Shown one piece after another: positions 1 to 8,901 of a stretch of 64,000 bases of DNA (its first letter is position 1; each line of letters begins with the position of its first letter). This stretch comes from Lachnospiraceae bacterium (lineage in GTDB: Bacteria > Bacillota > Clostridia > Lachnospirales > Lachnospiraceae). Both the position numbers and the translations under genes were made by a program. The notes under the pieces are model-generated. The model was not told the DNA's origin, did no database searches, and saw nothing but the letters and a program-made list of their open reading frames with translations. The stretch spans positions 29,503 through 93,502 of the forward strand of contig JAGBHK010000007.1 of NCBI GenBank assembly GCA_017935565.1. Reading direction: 5' to 3'.

Positions 1-1275
1 AACATTTTGTATACCTTTATTAATCTTGTCAGGCTCATTTAAAAATGTTAATGTAACCTTAGATGCATCCTTTATATCTTTTACAAACAATGATGGAACA
101 ATATCCGTCTTCTTATCAAGAACTACAGAAACTGCTGTTGCCATCGGTGCAGCAATGTCAATTACATTAACCTTAATATCCATAGAAACGCCATCTGCTT
201 CTACTGCAATACTGTATCTTCCAAGTTTATTTGTATCAACCTTTCCACTTACTAACTTCGCACTAGAAGCACCCAATTTATCAGCAATAACTTTTCCATC
301 AACTGCGCCACTTCCAAGTTCCACATTAAAACCTTTATAGTCAACTACATACAATTTTCTTTCAATAATAGTCGTATTTCCCGAAGTATCTGACACTGCA
401 ACCGAAACTAATGTTTCTTCCTTGCCAATGTAATTTGGCTTGTCCACAAAATAAATAGTTACATCATCTTCATCATAATACTTTAAGACAAATTGGTCAG
501 GCGAAATAGGTTCGCCATTTTGAATATCAGCCTTAGAAATCTCGGCATCACAACCCACAACCGTCGGTGGATTTTCATCAATTACTATAAGTTTACTTTT
601 GTAATTTTTACCATCAATCTCAATATCCACATAATAAGTACCAGGCTTATTTATCATATCAGCTAAATCAGATTTCAACTTACCAGAATCTTTATCACTG
701 AATATAAAATCTTTGGCCTGTGGCAATGCCTCACCATATCGATACTCTACATAATCCTTTACCTTCAAAACATCAACTGTCGCTGTGGCTTCTGTAATAT
801 TTCCTGACTCGTCCTTAACAACAATAACAACATTATTTCTTCCAACCTTACCAAACTGAGGCTCTTCCTTAAACTCCATCTTAACTTTTGAAGCATCCGA
901 AACCTTTACAATAAGGTCCTTAACCGTCAATGTATCATATACAGAAATGTCCATATCTCTAACTTCCACAAGTGGCGGAGTCGTGTCCTTTATCTCTATA
1001 TAAACATTTTTTTCTTTTCCGTTGTACTCAATCTTTACCTGATATTTTCCAGTTTTATTTTTGTCAATTTTTGAAATATCCGTAATATATTTTACTTCTC
1101 CATCGCCCTTTAAAAATTGAACCGCTTTAGGAAGACTTTCTCCAAGTTCAACATTAATCTTTTTATGAAGTCCCATATAATATACAGAATTAACTAAAAA
1201 ATAAATCAGCACACCTATAACAACTGCACCCACTGCGCATATACAGGCAATTTTTAGTTTCTTATTTTTCTTCAT
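1..1275 (-). CDS. Membrane-anchored surface protein with Ig/cadherin-like repeats (C-terminus outside window)
   Basis: The reading frame starts at ATG 1275, six bases after an AAGGA ribosome site, and stays open for 425 codons to the left edge, so the C-terminus is missing. Residues 1-8 are basic (MKKNKKLK) and are followed by one membrane segment at about 9-30, which predicts an N-in anchor with the rest outside the cell. The exterior is a string of repeat units of about 85-90 residues, each ending in a pattern like Gly-x-Tyr-x-Val-x-Ile, Lys-rich turn, Ile-x-Val-x-Asp-x-x-Pro-Pro. This resembles bacterial Ig-like/cadherin-like (DUF5011-type) modules. It lies 10 bases after the dihydrofolate reductase stop, so the two are probably cotranscribed. 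No catalytic domain is visible in the part seen; an enzymatic C-terminus cannot be excluded. Confidence 0.75.
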   Translation of the reverse strand, partial: MKKNKKLKIACICAVGAVVIGVLIYFLVNSVYYMGLHKKINVELGESLPKAVQFLKGDGEVKYITDISKIDKNKTGKYQVKIEYNGKEKNVYIEIKDTTPPLVEVRDMDISVYDTLTVKDLIVKVSDASKVKMEFKEEPQFGKVGRNNVVIVVKDESGNITEATATVDVLKVKDYVEYRYGEALPQAKDFIFSDKDSGKLKSDLADMINKPGTYYVDIEIDGKNYKSKLIVIDENPPTVVGCDAEISKADIQNGEPISPDQFVLKYYDEDDVTIYFVDKPNYIGKEETLVSVAVSDTSGNTTIIERKLYVVDYKGFNVELGSGAVDGKVIADKLGASSAKLVSGKVDTNKLGRYSIAVEADGVSMDIKVNVIDIAAPMATAVSVVLDKKTDIVPSLFVKDIKDASKVTLTFLNEPDKINKGIQNV

Positions 1276-1285
1276 CTATCTGTCC

Positions 1286-1768
1286 TTACTTTCTAACATA
1301 AGTCATATATGTATAAGGTATAATTTCTTCAACATATTCGTCAATGTATTGTTCAAATTCACTTTCATCAAACTCTGGAAAATAAGTATCTCCATCAATA
1401 CGAGCATGAATCTTTGTGATATACATTTTGTCAACACATTCAATAGCTTCCTTATATAACTGTTCTCCCCCTGCAATAAATATATCTTTCGTTTCCCCAA
1501 ACTTCTCTTTAGCTATATTTATAGCATCATTTAATGACATAGAAGTAGTGCAATTATCACTCTCAAAACTTGTAGTTTTCGACACAACAATAGTATATCT
1601 ATTTGGCAATGGTCTTCCAATCTCTTCGTATGTTTTTCTGCCCATTATTACAACATTACCTGTGGTAAGTTCTTTAAACCTCTTCTTTTCATTCTCTAAT
1701 GTCCAAGGAATTTTACCCTTATCACCTATAACTCTATTGTCCGAATAAGCTACAATAAGTGCTAACAT
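1286..1768 (-). CDS. folA: Dihydrofolate reductase
   Basis: A cytosolic enzyme of 160 residues that reduces dihydrofolate to tetrahydrofolate with NADPH. The family motifs are clear: the N-terminal strand and Met20-type loop (LIVAYSDNRVIG ... IPW), the cofactor strand VVIMGRKTYEEIGRPLPNR, and IFIAGGEQLY for the second nucleotide-binding stretch. The acidic active-site residue of the first helix appears to be Glu (LENEKKRFK) rather than the Asp of E. coli, a substitution seen in many active enzymes. An in-frame ATG lies upstream at 1798, but GGAGG at 1774-1778 sits five bases before ATG 1768, so that start is chosen. No thyA neighbour is visible; the surface repeat protein follows directly. 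Confidence 0.95.
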   Translation of the reverse strand: MLALIVAYSDNRVIGDKGKIPWTLENEKKRFKELTTGNVVIMGRKTYEEIGRPLPNRYTIVVSKTTSFESDNCTTSMSLNDAINIAKEKFGETKDIFIAGGEQLYKEAIECVDKMYITKIHARIDGDTYFPEFDESEFEQYIDEYVEEIIPYTYMTYVRK

Positions 1769-1858
1769 ACACGCCTCCATTATTAAATAACTATTCACTT
1801 ATTATATCAAAAACACACCTTCTTATCAACTGAACATAAAATTTTCACAAATTAAATA

Positions 1859-1887
1859 TTGTTGAATTATAAAAATAGTGCTATGAT
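1859..1887 (+). promoter_or_regulatory. Predicted sigma-A promoter of the ABC transporter
   Basis: TTGTTG at 1859-1864 and TATGAT at 1882-1887 are separated by 17 bases. The predicted transcript would carry a short stem (TTCTTCAT at 1906-1913 with ATGAAGAA at 1921-1928) before the ribosome site GAAAGG at 1935-1940. Confidence 0.5.
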
Positions 1888-1951
1888 GAATACTTGCAAA
1901 CATATTTCTTCATCGACAGTATGAAGAACACAATGAAAGGATGCATTACAT

Positions 1952-4900
1952 ATGTTAGAATTAAAAGGGATTAGAAAAGAATACCCTGCCGGTGACGGTA
2001 AGGTAGAGGCCTTAAAGGGCATTGATTTGCAATTTCGTAAGTCAGAATTCGTATCTATCCTCGGACCTTCAGGATGTGGTAAAACCACAATGTTAAACAT
2101 TATCGGTGGTCTTGATGGATACACAGACGGAGATTTGATTATCAACGGAACTTCTACAAAGGAATATAAAGACAGAGATTGGGATTCATATCGTAACCAT
2201 TCAGTTGGTTTCGTATTCCAAAGCTACAATCTCATTCCTCATCAGACTGTTTTACAGAATGTTGAGATAGCACTTACACTTTCAGGCGTTTCGAAGTCAG
2301 AAAGAAGAGAACGTGCGAAAAAAGCATTGGAACAGGTTGGACTTGGCGACCAGTTGTACAAGAAGCCAAACGCTATGTCTGGCGGACAGATGCAAAGAGT
2401 TGCCATTGCAAGAGCATTGGTTAACAATCCTGATATCATCCTTGCCGATGAACCTACAGGTGCGTTAGACACAGAAACAAGCGTACAGGTTATGGAAATC
2501 TTAAAGAGCATTTCTAAAGACAGACTTATCGTTATGGTTACACATAACCCTGACCTTGCAGAAGAATATTCATCAAGAATCATTCGTATGCTTGACGGTG
2601 AGATTAAAGATGATTCGCAGCCACTTACAGATGAAGAAATCAAAAAAGAGGCTCTCGACGCAAAAAAATTAGTTGAAGAAAGCAAAAAGGTTAAAAAACC
2701 TTCTATGTCGTTTGCTACTTCATTTATGCTTTCATTAAAGAACCTTTTCACAAAGAAAGGCCGTACAACACTTACAGCCTTTGCCGGTTCTATCGGTATC
2801 ATTGGTATCGCACTTATCCTTGCTATTTCGCAGGGTATGACAACATATATCAATGCAGTGCAGGAAACAACATTGTCATCTTATCCATTGACAATTGAAG
2901 CTACTACTATCGAGCTTTCAACATTAATGGAAACATTTATGAATGTTGCTAATGAAGACCGTTCTCACGAAAATGATGCGGTATACAAAAAGGCTGCTTT
3001 ATACGATATGATGAATGCATTTAACAGTCTTGAAGCTACCGAAAATGACCTTAAGTCATTTAAAGAATTCTTAGAGGACGAACTCGAAAAAGAAGGTACA
3101 GACCTTGAGCAGGCAATCAATGGTATCCAGTATTCATACGACCTTGACTTGTTAGTTTACACTAAAAATGTTGATGGCGAAATAATGTATTCTGACACAG
3201 AAGAAATTCTCTACGACCTTATTATGGAATATATGAAGATTGATATGTCATATATGACATCAATGCAAGAAAGCATGGGTGCTTCAACTGGTATGAATAT
3301 GTCAATGTCTATGGCACCACCACTTTGGCAGGAACTTCTTACAGGAAAAGATGGTGACCCAGTAAATGATTTATTAAGAGATCAATATGACGTAATTTAT
3401 GGAACATGGCCTAACAGTTATGACGAAATCGTTCTTGTAGTTGATAGCAACAATGAACTTGATGATATCACATTATATGCATTAGGCTTACTTCCTGAAA
3501 AGAATATCGAAGACCTTATGAATGCCGCTATGAACGGTACAGAACTTAAGGTTGAAGAGACAAAATGGTCTTACGAAGAGATCTGCGATATGGAATACAA
3601 GGTAATCCTTAATTCAGATTGTTACTCATACAATGAAACTACAGGCCTCTATGAGGATTTGAGATTGACAGACAGTGGTCTTCGTTATCTCTATGATAAT
3701 GCTACAACACTTAAAGTATCAGGTATTATCAAGCCAAACGAAGATGCTGATGCAACAATGCTTTCAGGTAACATTGGTTACACAAAGGATTTAACAGAAT
3801 ATGTTATCAACAAATCAAAGGATGCTCCAGTTATCGATGCTCAGCTTGCTAGCCAGAATATCGACGTAATTACAGGTCTTCCTTTTGATACAACTACAGG
3901 CTCACTTACAGACGAAGAAAAGGAAAAGGCTTTCCGCGAATATGCAAATAGTCTTTCAGATATGGAAAAACCAGCCGTTTACATTGGAATTAAATCCATC
4001 GCTCCAGCCGAAGAAGTTGAAGCATATGTAACTTCTGCTATGGCTAATATGAAGCGTGAAGATATGGAAGCAATGCTTATCAAAGGAATGTCTTCTCAAA
4101 TGAGTGTTAACGAAGAAGATATCAAGGCTTATTTAGAAGCAATGTCTGACGAAGAATTGACTGGATTAATCGCTATGTCAATTGAAGAACAGTACAGAGC
4201 AGAATATGCAAAAAATGTTGCTACTCAGATGATGACAACAGACCCAACACAGCTTATCGCTGGATTTGATGCAGAATTACCAACATACACAACTGCACAG
4301 TGCGCAACATTTTACGATGAACTTATGCAGTTCTCAACATCAACATACGAACTTAATTTAACAAAGATGGGTTACATTGATTTAGAATCACCTTCTGCAA
4401 TCAATATTTACGCTTCATCTTTCGAAAATAAAGACATTATCACAGCAGCAATTGCTGATTATAACGAAGATGTTGAAGAAATTAAGCAGATTGCTTACAC
4501 AGATTATTTAGGAATTATGATGTCATCGATTACAACAATCATTGATGCTATAACTTATGTACTTATTGCATTCGTTTCTATCTCATTGATTGTATCTTCA
4601 ATCATGATTGGTGTTATTACATTGATTTCCGTTCAGGAAAGAACAAAAGAAATCGGTATCTTACGTGCTATCGGTGCTTCAAAGAAGGACGTTTCCGGTA
4701 TGTTTAATGCAGAAACAGTTATTGTTGGTTTCGCAGCCGGACTTTTAGGTGTTGTGGTTACATACTTGCTTTGTATCCCAATCAACATCATCCTTCATAA
4801 GGTTACAGGCATCGGCAACTTAAATGCTATATTACCATTGCCTGCGGCAATTATTCTTATTGTTATTAGTGTATTACTTACATTGATTTCGGGTATTATC

Positions 4901-4954
4901 CCATCAAGAAGTGCAGCAAAGAAGGACCCAGTTGTAGCCCTTAGAACTGAATAG
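1952..4954 (+). CDS. MacB-like ABC transporter, ATPase fused to FtsX-type permease
   Basis: A 1000-residue fusion. Residues 1-225 are an ABC ATPase of the MacB/LolD type, with Walker A (GPSGCGKTT), signature (MSGGQMQRVAIARAL), Walker B (IILADEPTGALD) and H-loop (VMVTHNP). One membrane segment follows at about 270-290. An extracytoplasmic insert of about 540 residues comes next, then three membrane helices near 850-990 with the FtsX-type motif around QERTKEIGILRAIGASK. This is the usual MacB topology with the ATPase moved to the N-terminus in one chain and an enlarged exterior domain. Residues 424-452 are unusually rich in methionine. Likely roles are export of peptides or antimicrobials or envelope mechanotransmission; the substrate is not evident. 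No adjacent two-component system or membrane-fusion protein is present. Confidence 0.88.
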   Translation: MLELKGIRKEYPAGDGKVEALKGIDLQFRKSEFVSILGPSGCGKTTMLNIIGGLDGYTDGDLIINGTSTKEYKDRDWDSYRNHSVGFVFQSYNLIPHQTVLQNVEIALTLSGVSKSERRERAKKALEQVGLGDQLYKKPNAMSGGQMQRVAIARALVNNPDIILADEPTGALDTETSVQVMEILKSISKDRLIVMVTHNPDLAEEYSSRIIRMLDGEIKDDSQPLTDEEIKKEALDAKKLVEESKKVKKPSMSFATSFMLSLKNLFTKKGRTTLTAFAGSIGIIGIALILAISQGMTTYINAVQETTLSSYPLTIEATTIELSTLMETFMNVANEDRSHENDAVYKKAALYDMMNAFNSLEATENDLKSFKEFLEDELEKEGTDLEQAINGIQYSYDLDLLVYTKNVDGEIMYSDTEEILYDLIMEYMKIDMSYMTSMQESMGASTGMNMSMSMAPPLWQELLTGKDGDPVNDLLRDQYDVIYGTWPNSYDEIVLVVDSNNELDDITLYALGLLPEKNIEDLMNAAMNGTELKVEETKWSYEEICDMEYKVILNSDCYSYNETTGLYEDLRLTDSGLRYLYDNATTLKVSGIIKPNEDADATMLSGNIGYTKDLTEYVINKSKDAPVIDAQLASQNIDVITGLPFDTTTGSLTDEEKEKAFREYANSLSDMEKPAVYIGIKSIAPAEEVEAYVTSAMANMKREDMEAMLIKGMSSQMSVNEEDIKAYLEAMSDEELTGLIAMSIEEQYRAEYAKNVATQMMTTDPTQLIAGFDAELPTYTTAQCATFYDELMQFSTSTYELNLTKMGYIDLESPSAINIYASSFENKDIITAAIADYNEDVEEIKQIAYTDYLGIMMSSITTIIDAITYVLIAFVSISLIVSSIMIGVITLISVQERTKEIGILRAIGASKKDVSGMFNAETVIVGFAAGLLGVVVTYLLCIPINIILHKVTGIGNLNAILPLPAAIILIVISVLLTLISGIIPSRSAAKKDPVVALRTE

Positions 4955-4968
4955 TTTTACAAAAACAA

Positions 4969-4990
4969 GCGCCCCCAAATTTGGGGGCGT
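4969..4990 (-). terminator. Palindromic terminator between ABC gene and acetyltransferase cassette
   Basis: A self-complementary GCGCCCCCAAATTTGGGGGC core lies between convergent genes. Read on the minus strand it is followed by CTTGTTTTTG, so it best serves the minus-strand cassette; on the plus strand the T-tract is weak. A near-identical element in the opposite orientation lies at 5883-5914. Confidence 0.75.
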
Positions 4991-4993
4991 TAC

Positions 4994-5206
4994 TTATTTA
5001 CTTATTACATAGTTATTATCTTCTGCCACAACATCATACACTTCAAAATTCTTAAGTTCTTCTGCAGTTAGTGGTCTTCCAAGTTCTTCGGTAAGCCTTA
5101 TCGCTTCATGTAATCTGTATATTTTCTTATCCGACTCCTCTGTTAATCTACCATCTATCATATCTGTACCAAAATCATCAAACTTATCATTGTTTACTTC
5201 TTTCAT
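4994..5206 (-). CDS. Small acidic protein downstream of acetyltransferase-like gene
   Basis: Seventy residues, rich in Asp and Glu, with one clear helical stretch (HEAIRLTEELGRPLTAEELK). The start at ATG 5206 is preferred over an upstream in-frame codon at 5248, because GGAAGGTGG lies just before it and the upstream choice would overlap the preceding gene by 38 bases. The stop of the acetyltransferase-like gene is four bases upstream, so the two are translationally close and surely cotranscribed. I do not recognise the family. Size, acidity and pairing resemble an antitoxin or accessory partner, but nothing proves that role. Confidence 0.7.
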   Translation of the reverse strand: MKEVNNDKFDDFGTDMIDGRLTEESDKKIYRLHEAIRLTEELGRPLTAEELKNFEVYDVVAEDNNYVISK

Positions 5207-5210
5207 AATA

Positions 5211-5702
5211 TTAACCACCTTCCTTATCTTCGTTGAAATATTTATCAATTAACATTTTTGCTCCATACTGATCAATATATAAATTATTATAATTGATCTG
5301 CTTAGCGTTTAATATTTTCATATAATGTTCAATCAATTTCGTCTTCGCTTTAAATTGAACATATCCTTCATTTCCAACCATAAAACTATGTTTACACGCT
5401 ATAGCAAACAAATGTGCACCAACACCTTTGTACTTACCATTTTTTCCCACATTATGAGGCGCAGACTCCACAATGTCTATATGAGTATAACCTTGGTCTA
5501 ATATATGTTTTATAGCAATCATCCCTTGGATATCATCTGAATTTTCAACATATAATTCATATACTTCATATCCCATCTTTTGAGGTATGCTCCAATCAAA
5601 ATTCCACCCTTGTTCTCTTAATTTTAGAGCTTTTTCTTTTCTTATCACCTCTGTAACTAAACAATACTCTGTGTTACATCTTTCTCCTGTTAATGTATTC
5701 AC
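5211..5702 (-). CDS. Putative GNAT-fold acetyltransferase-like protein (start uncertain)
   Basis: The frame from GTG 5702 encodes 163 residues. Mixed alpha/beta character with GKNGKYKGVGAHLFAIAC resembles the acetyl-CoA binding R/Q-x-x-G-x-G/A loop and following helix of GNAT enzymes. It ends with a short helical tail next to the small acidic protein. The same frame is open upstream, and a strong AAAGGAGG at 5752-5759 precedes an ATC codon at 5742-5744 with ideal spacing, while GTG 5702 has no ribosome site. The true N-terminus may therefore be 14 residues longer. The pair is bracketed by inverted hairpins (4969-4990 and 5883-5914). Fold assignment is tentative and the substrate unknown. Confidence 0.6.
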   Translation of the reverse strand: MNTLTGERCNTEYCLVTEVIRKEKALKLREQGWNFDWSIPQKMGYEVYELYVENSDDIQGMIAIKHILDQGYTHIDIVESAPHNVGKNGKYKGVGAHLFAIACKHSFMVGNEGYVQFKAKTKLIEHYMKILNAKQINYNNLYIDQYGAKMLIDKYFNEDKEGG

Positions 5703-5882
5703 AAGACAATCCGTAAAAATATCAATAACAACACTGATTTCGATATAAACTCCTCCTTTATATTATATCATATTTTATGGAATACTGTAAAAAAATTGAA
5801 TTTGATTTTTAAGATTAAGATTTAAGATATATTCAGTATAAAATATTTATAATTAGATGTAAAACTTAAGTTTATTATACAG

Positions 5883-5914
5883 AAGCGCCCCCAAATTTGG
5901 GGGCGCTTGTTTTT
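5883..5914 (+). terminator. Perfect 26-base palindrome followed by T-tract, inverted copy of 4969-4990
   Basis: AAGCGCCCCCAAAT with its exact complement occupies 5883-5908 and is followed on the plus strand by TGTTTTT. It lies just after the ZIP transporter stop (5924, minus strand), but its T-tract faces the other way, so as a minus-strand terminator it is weak. With the copy at 4969-4990 it forms an inverted pair around the acetyltransferase cassette. Confidence 0.65.
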
Positions 5915-5923
5915 ACACTAACA

Positions 5924-6679
5924 TTATCCCATAAACACATCCATCATAAGCATCACGAAGAATCCAACCATCATTGAATATGTCGCCATTCTTTCGTATC
6001 CATGACTATGTGTTTCAGGTATCATTTCATCACTTATTACATAGAGCATTGTTCCACCGGCAAATGCGAGAGCAAATGGAAGTATTCCCTGTGCCAATGT
6101 AACTGCCAGATAACCTATAAATGTACCGATAACTTCTACCAAACCTGTACAACTTGCAAGGAAAAATGTTCTTCCTTTTTTTATTCCTGCCATAAGCATT
6201 GGTGCTATTATAATCATACCTTCAGGAACATTTTGCAATGCTATACCGACTGCTACTGTTATGGCATTTCCTACATTTTCACCACCAAATGCTACTCCAG
6301 CCGCCAATCCTTCCGGAAGATTGTGGATAGCTATAGCCATTACAAATAACAAAACTTTGTTGATGGATTGATTATTTTTATGTGTTTCCTCATCCATACC
6401 CGAAAGTTTGTGGAGATGAGGTGTAAGTTTATCCATAAGATTAAGTACAATCGCTCCCACAAATAAACCGATTCCTACAATCCATATCTTTTCTTTGCCC
6501 GTTATTTCAACTGCTGGTAAAACTAAACCGATAACAGCTGCTGCCAGCATTACACCCGCTGCAAATCCCATTATGGCGTCATTCCATTTATGAGGTATCT
6601 TTTCAAATACAAAGCCCAAAAGTGCGCCCAAAACGGTGGCTCCACCTATTCCAAGGGCTGTTAAAAAAACTAATTGCAT
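5924..6679 (-). CDS. ZIP family divalent metal transporter
   Basis: A polytopic inner-membrane protein of 251 residues with about eight membrane segments. The paired metal-site helices are plain: HNLPEGLAAGVAFG and, 35 residues later, NVPEGMIIIAPM. These are the hallmark H/N-x-x-P-E-G motifs of ZIP zinc/iron importers of the ZupT/GufA branch. A His-containing loop (PHLHKLSGMDEETHKNN) sits between helices 3 and 4, as in the family. GGAG lies seven bases before ATG 6679. It follows the lysozyme gene by 56 bases on the same strand and may be cotranscribed. Zinc is the likeliest substrate; iron or manganese are possible. Confidence 0.9.
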   Translation of the reverse strand: MQLVFLTALGIGGATVLGALLGFVFEKIPHKWNDAIMGFAAGVMLAAAVIGLVLPAVEITGKEKIWIVGIGLFVGAIVLNLMDKLTPHLHKLSGMDEETHKNNQSINKVLLFVMAIAIHNLPEGLAAGVAFGGENVGNAITVAVGIALQNVPEGMIIIAPMLMAGIKKGRTFFLASCTGLVEVIGTFIGYLAVTLAQGILPFALAFAGGTMLYVISDEMIPETHSHGYERMATYSMMVGFFVMLMMDVFMG

Positions 6680-6735
6680 ATTTCACTCCATTATTATCTT
6701 CTAATTATTATATTCGTAAAAAATTCGTCTGTTAC

Positions 6736-8901
6736 TTAATTTGTTTCATCCGCTGATGTTTCAATTTCTAAAGAACTTTCAGTTTCACCACTACCACTTT
6801 CAGTGTCACTGCTTGCATCTTCGCTTGTTTCTTCACTTTCGCTTGTTGCCTCTTCTAAAACCATGAATTTACATTCTCTATAATACAATTCTGAATCTAA
6901 TAAATTCATTGAATATTTTATAGTATAATCGTAGTTTGTTTTTACCTGCGAATTTGCAATATCAGTTAATAGTTCCTCGCTTAAAATAACATCAATTCCC
7001 TCTACATTCTCGCCAGATAAATTGCTCATCATCAACTCTTTAATATTAGCTTCATCTGCTATAAATTCTTCTGCTAATATAACTACTTGTTCATTTACAG
7101 GATAAAGCAAGTTCACCTCTAATGATGCAGTTCCTTCATAAGCCAGCGAATCCGTAACACTATATGCGAATGTGTAATTTGTCAATAAAAGCGTACCAAG
7201 TGACCAATCGGTCGGTTCTGTCAATAATACATTTGTCGTTAAATCATTACCCTCCAAATCAAACGCTGAAATCACATTGTTTTGTAGTATTTCTGACACT
7301 TTATTCTTAACAATTTCTAGGTACTGCTCGCTAGTTATTTCCGCAGAGCTTATGCTATCAAGTAAAAACAACTTCGAGTAATTTAACTGAATTTTAGGAC
7401 TTCCATCAACAATTAATTTCATATCTTTAGTTGCTGATACGCCAGTGAAATCCTTAACATAATACCTTACTGTGTATTCGCCTTTTGTTGCAATTGCAGT
7501 CTTTTTCTCAACTATCGCACCTTTAGCATCAAGAATCTCATATGTTACTTTTGATGAAATATCCTGTAATGAAGAGCTAACCGCAGTTATTCCGCTCATA
7601 AATTCAATCGATGTATTTGGTCTTATTTCTAAAGTATCCTGCTTCAATTTTACTGTCATAGTATTTGCCGGAACACCTGAACCTTCGTATGAGAAAAATG
7701 CAACATTCATATCTACATTTGTAGCGATTCCAGGCACCTTTCCAGTGCTTTTGTACTGCCACATTTGGTATGGATACTGCAATTCAGGAGTTACATCCCC
7801 TGCTTTATAATATGTTTCGCTGTACTGATATGTTGTAGTATATCTAGCGAACCATATCTTGTATTTTTCTGCAAGGCTCGTTGTATCAAATCTTTGCAAA
7901 TCGCCTTTATTTCCATACAACATTCCTTTGTAGCCTTCATTTTCCACCATAGATAAAAATGTACTAGCCATTTTTGTCATCTGGCTTACTGAAAAATCTT
8001 TGTATGTTCTTCTACCAGGCGCTGTTTCCCAGTCGAAAGTTACCGGATATGTTATATTGTAATCTTTAATAAGATTTATTACTAACGAAGCCTCTTCTTG
8101 AGCCTCTTTTTCTGTTATGGCCTGAGAAAAGAAATATATTCCAACCTGTATACCATTGTCCAACGCACCCTTTATATTTTGTTCGAATTTATCATCGATG
8201 GCTAATGCGCCAGTTTCATATCCTCTGTAACCGCATCTTATTATTGCAAATGAATATCCTGCAGCCTTAACTTGCGCCCAATTAATATTGCCTTGATGTT
8301 TTGAAACATCAATTCCTTGGGCAATTGCGCCATATTCAGCACCAGCTATCACAGGTGTATCCCAATCCTTGTTATCATCATGCTGCTCTTTATTTACAGT
8401 TTCTTCTTCCGTAGTTTCTTCTGTTGGTTTCTGTGTAGGTTTTTCAGTTGGTTTTTGCGTAGTTGTCTCAGTTTCATCGTCTTCCACGACTTCATTTCTA
8501 TCGTCTAAAACGTCTTCACCAACATCTTCACCTTTAGAAACATCCAAATCGTCCATAGGAATTACTACAGGTACCTTAGTAGTTTCTTCCTCTGTAGTCG
8601 TCTCTTCCTCTGTAGTTGTTTCTGTTTCCGTTTCAGTTTCTGTTTCAGATTCTGTTTCAGAAGTAGTCTCCTCGCTACTTGTACTCGTTTCGTCAGTTTC
8701 ATCATTTTCATACACTGTAGCTGCCACTTCAGCGCCATCTCCAGGTTCACGATTACTATTTTCAGTAATCAAATACGTAATAAATGTAACTAACAATATC
8801 AAGACTGTGAAGAAAATTATTGCAACAATCTTGCCCTTTTTCGTATTTAAAAAATCTTTAGTTTTGCTGATTATTGTCTGTATAGTTGTTTGCATTGTCA
8901 T
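6736..8901 (-). CDS. Membrane-anchored GH25 lysozyme with long Glu/Thr spacer
   Basis: A 721-residue cell-surface muramidase. A cytoplasmic start and one membrane helix (about 24-45) are followed by a spacer of about 130 residues made almost only of Glu, Thr, Ser and Lys. The GH25 domain runs from about 190 to 410, with GIDVSKHQGNINW, the acidic VTFDWETA strand and the terminal YQMWQY...VDMNVAFF. About 300 residues of Ig-like modules and a Ser/Glu-rich tail follow. It probably cleaves peptidoglycan glycan strands during wall remodelling. The start overlaps the upstream membrane-protein gene by 44 bases, which indicates translational coupling. ATG 8895 is an alternative start; neither has a strong ribosome site. 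Confidence 0.9.
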   Translation of the reverse strand: MTMQTTIQTIISKTKDFLNTKKGKIVAIIFFTVLILLVTFITYLITENSNREPGDGAEVAATVYENDETDETSTSSEETTSETESETETETETETTTEEETTTEEETTKVPVVIPMDDLDVSKGEDVGEDVLDDRNEVVEDDETETTTQKPTEKPTQKPTEETTEEETVNKEQHDDNKDWDTPVIAGAEYGAIAQGIDVSKHQGNINWAQVKAAGYSFAIIRCGYRGYETGALAIDDKFEQNIKGALDNGIQVGIYFFSQAITEKEAQEEASLVINLIKDYNITYPVTFDWETAPGRRTYKDFSVSQMTKMASTFLSMVENEGYKGMLYGNKGDLQRFDTTSLAEKYKIWFARYTTTYQYSETYYKAGDVTPELQYPYQMWQYKSTGKVPGIATNVDMNVAFFSYEGSGVPANTMTVKLKQDTLEIRPNTSIEFMSGITAVSSSLQDISSKVTYEILDAKGAIVEKKTAIATKGEYTVRYYVKDFTGVSATKDMKLIVDGSPKIQLNYSKLFLLDSISSAEITSEQYLEIVKNKVSEILQNNVISAFDLEGNDLTTNVLLTEPTDWSLGTLLLTNYTFAYSVTDSLAYEGTASLEVNLLYPVNEQVVILAEEFIADEANIKELMMSNLSGENVEGIDVILSEELLTDIANSQVKTNYDYTIKYSMNLLDSELYYRECKFMVLEEATSESEETSEDASSDTESGSGETESSLEIETSADETN

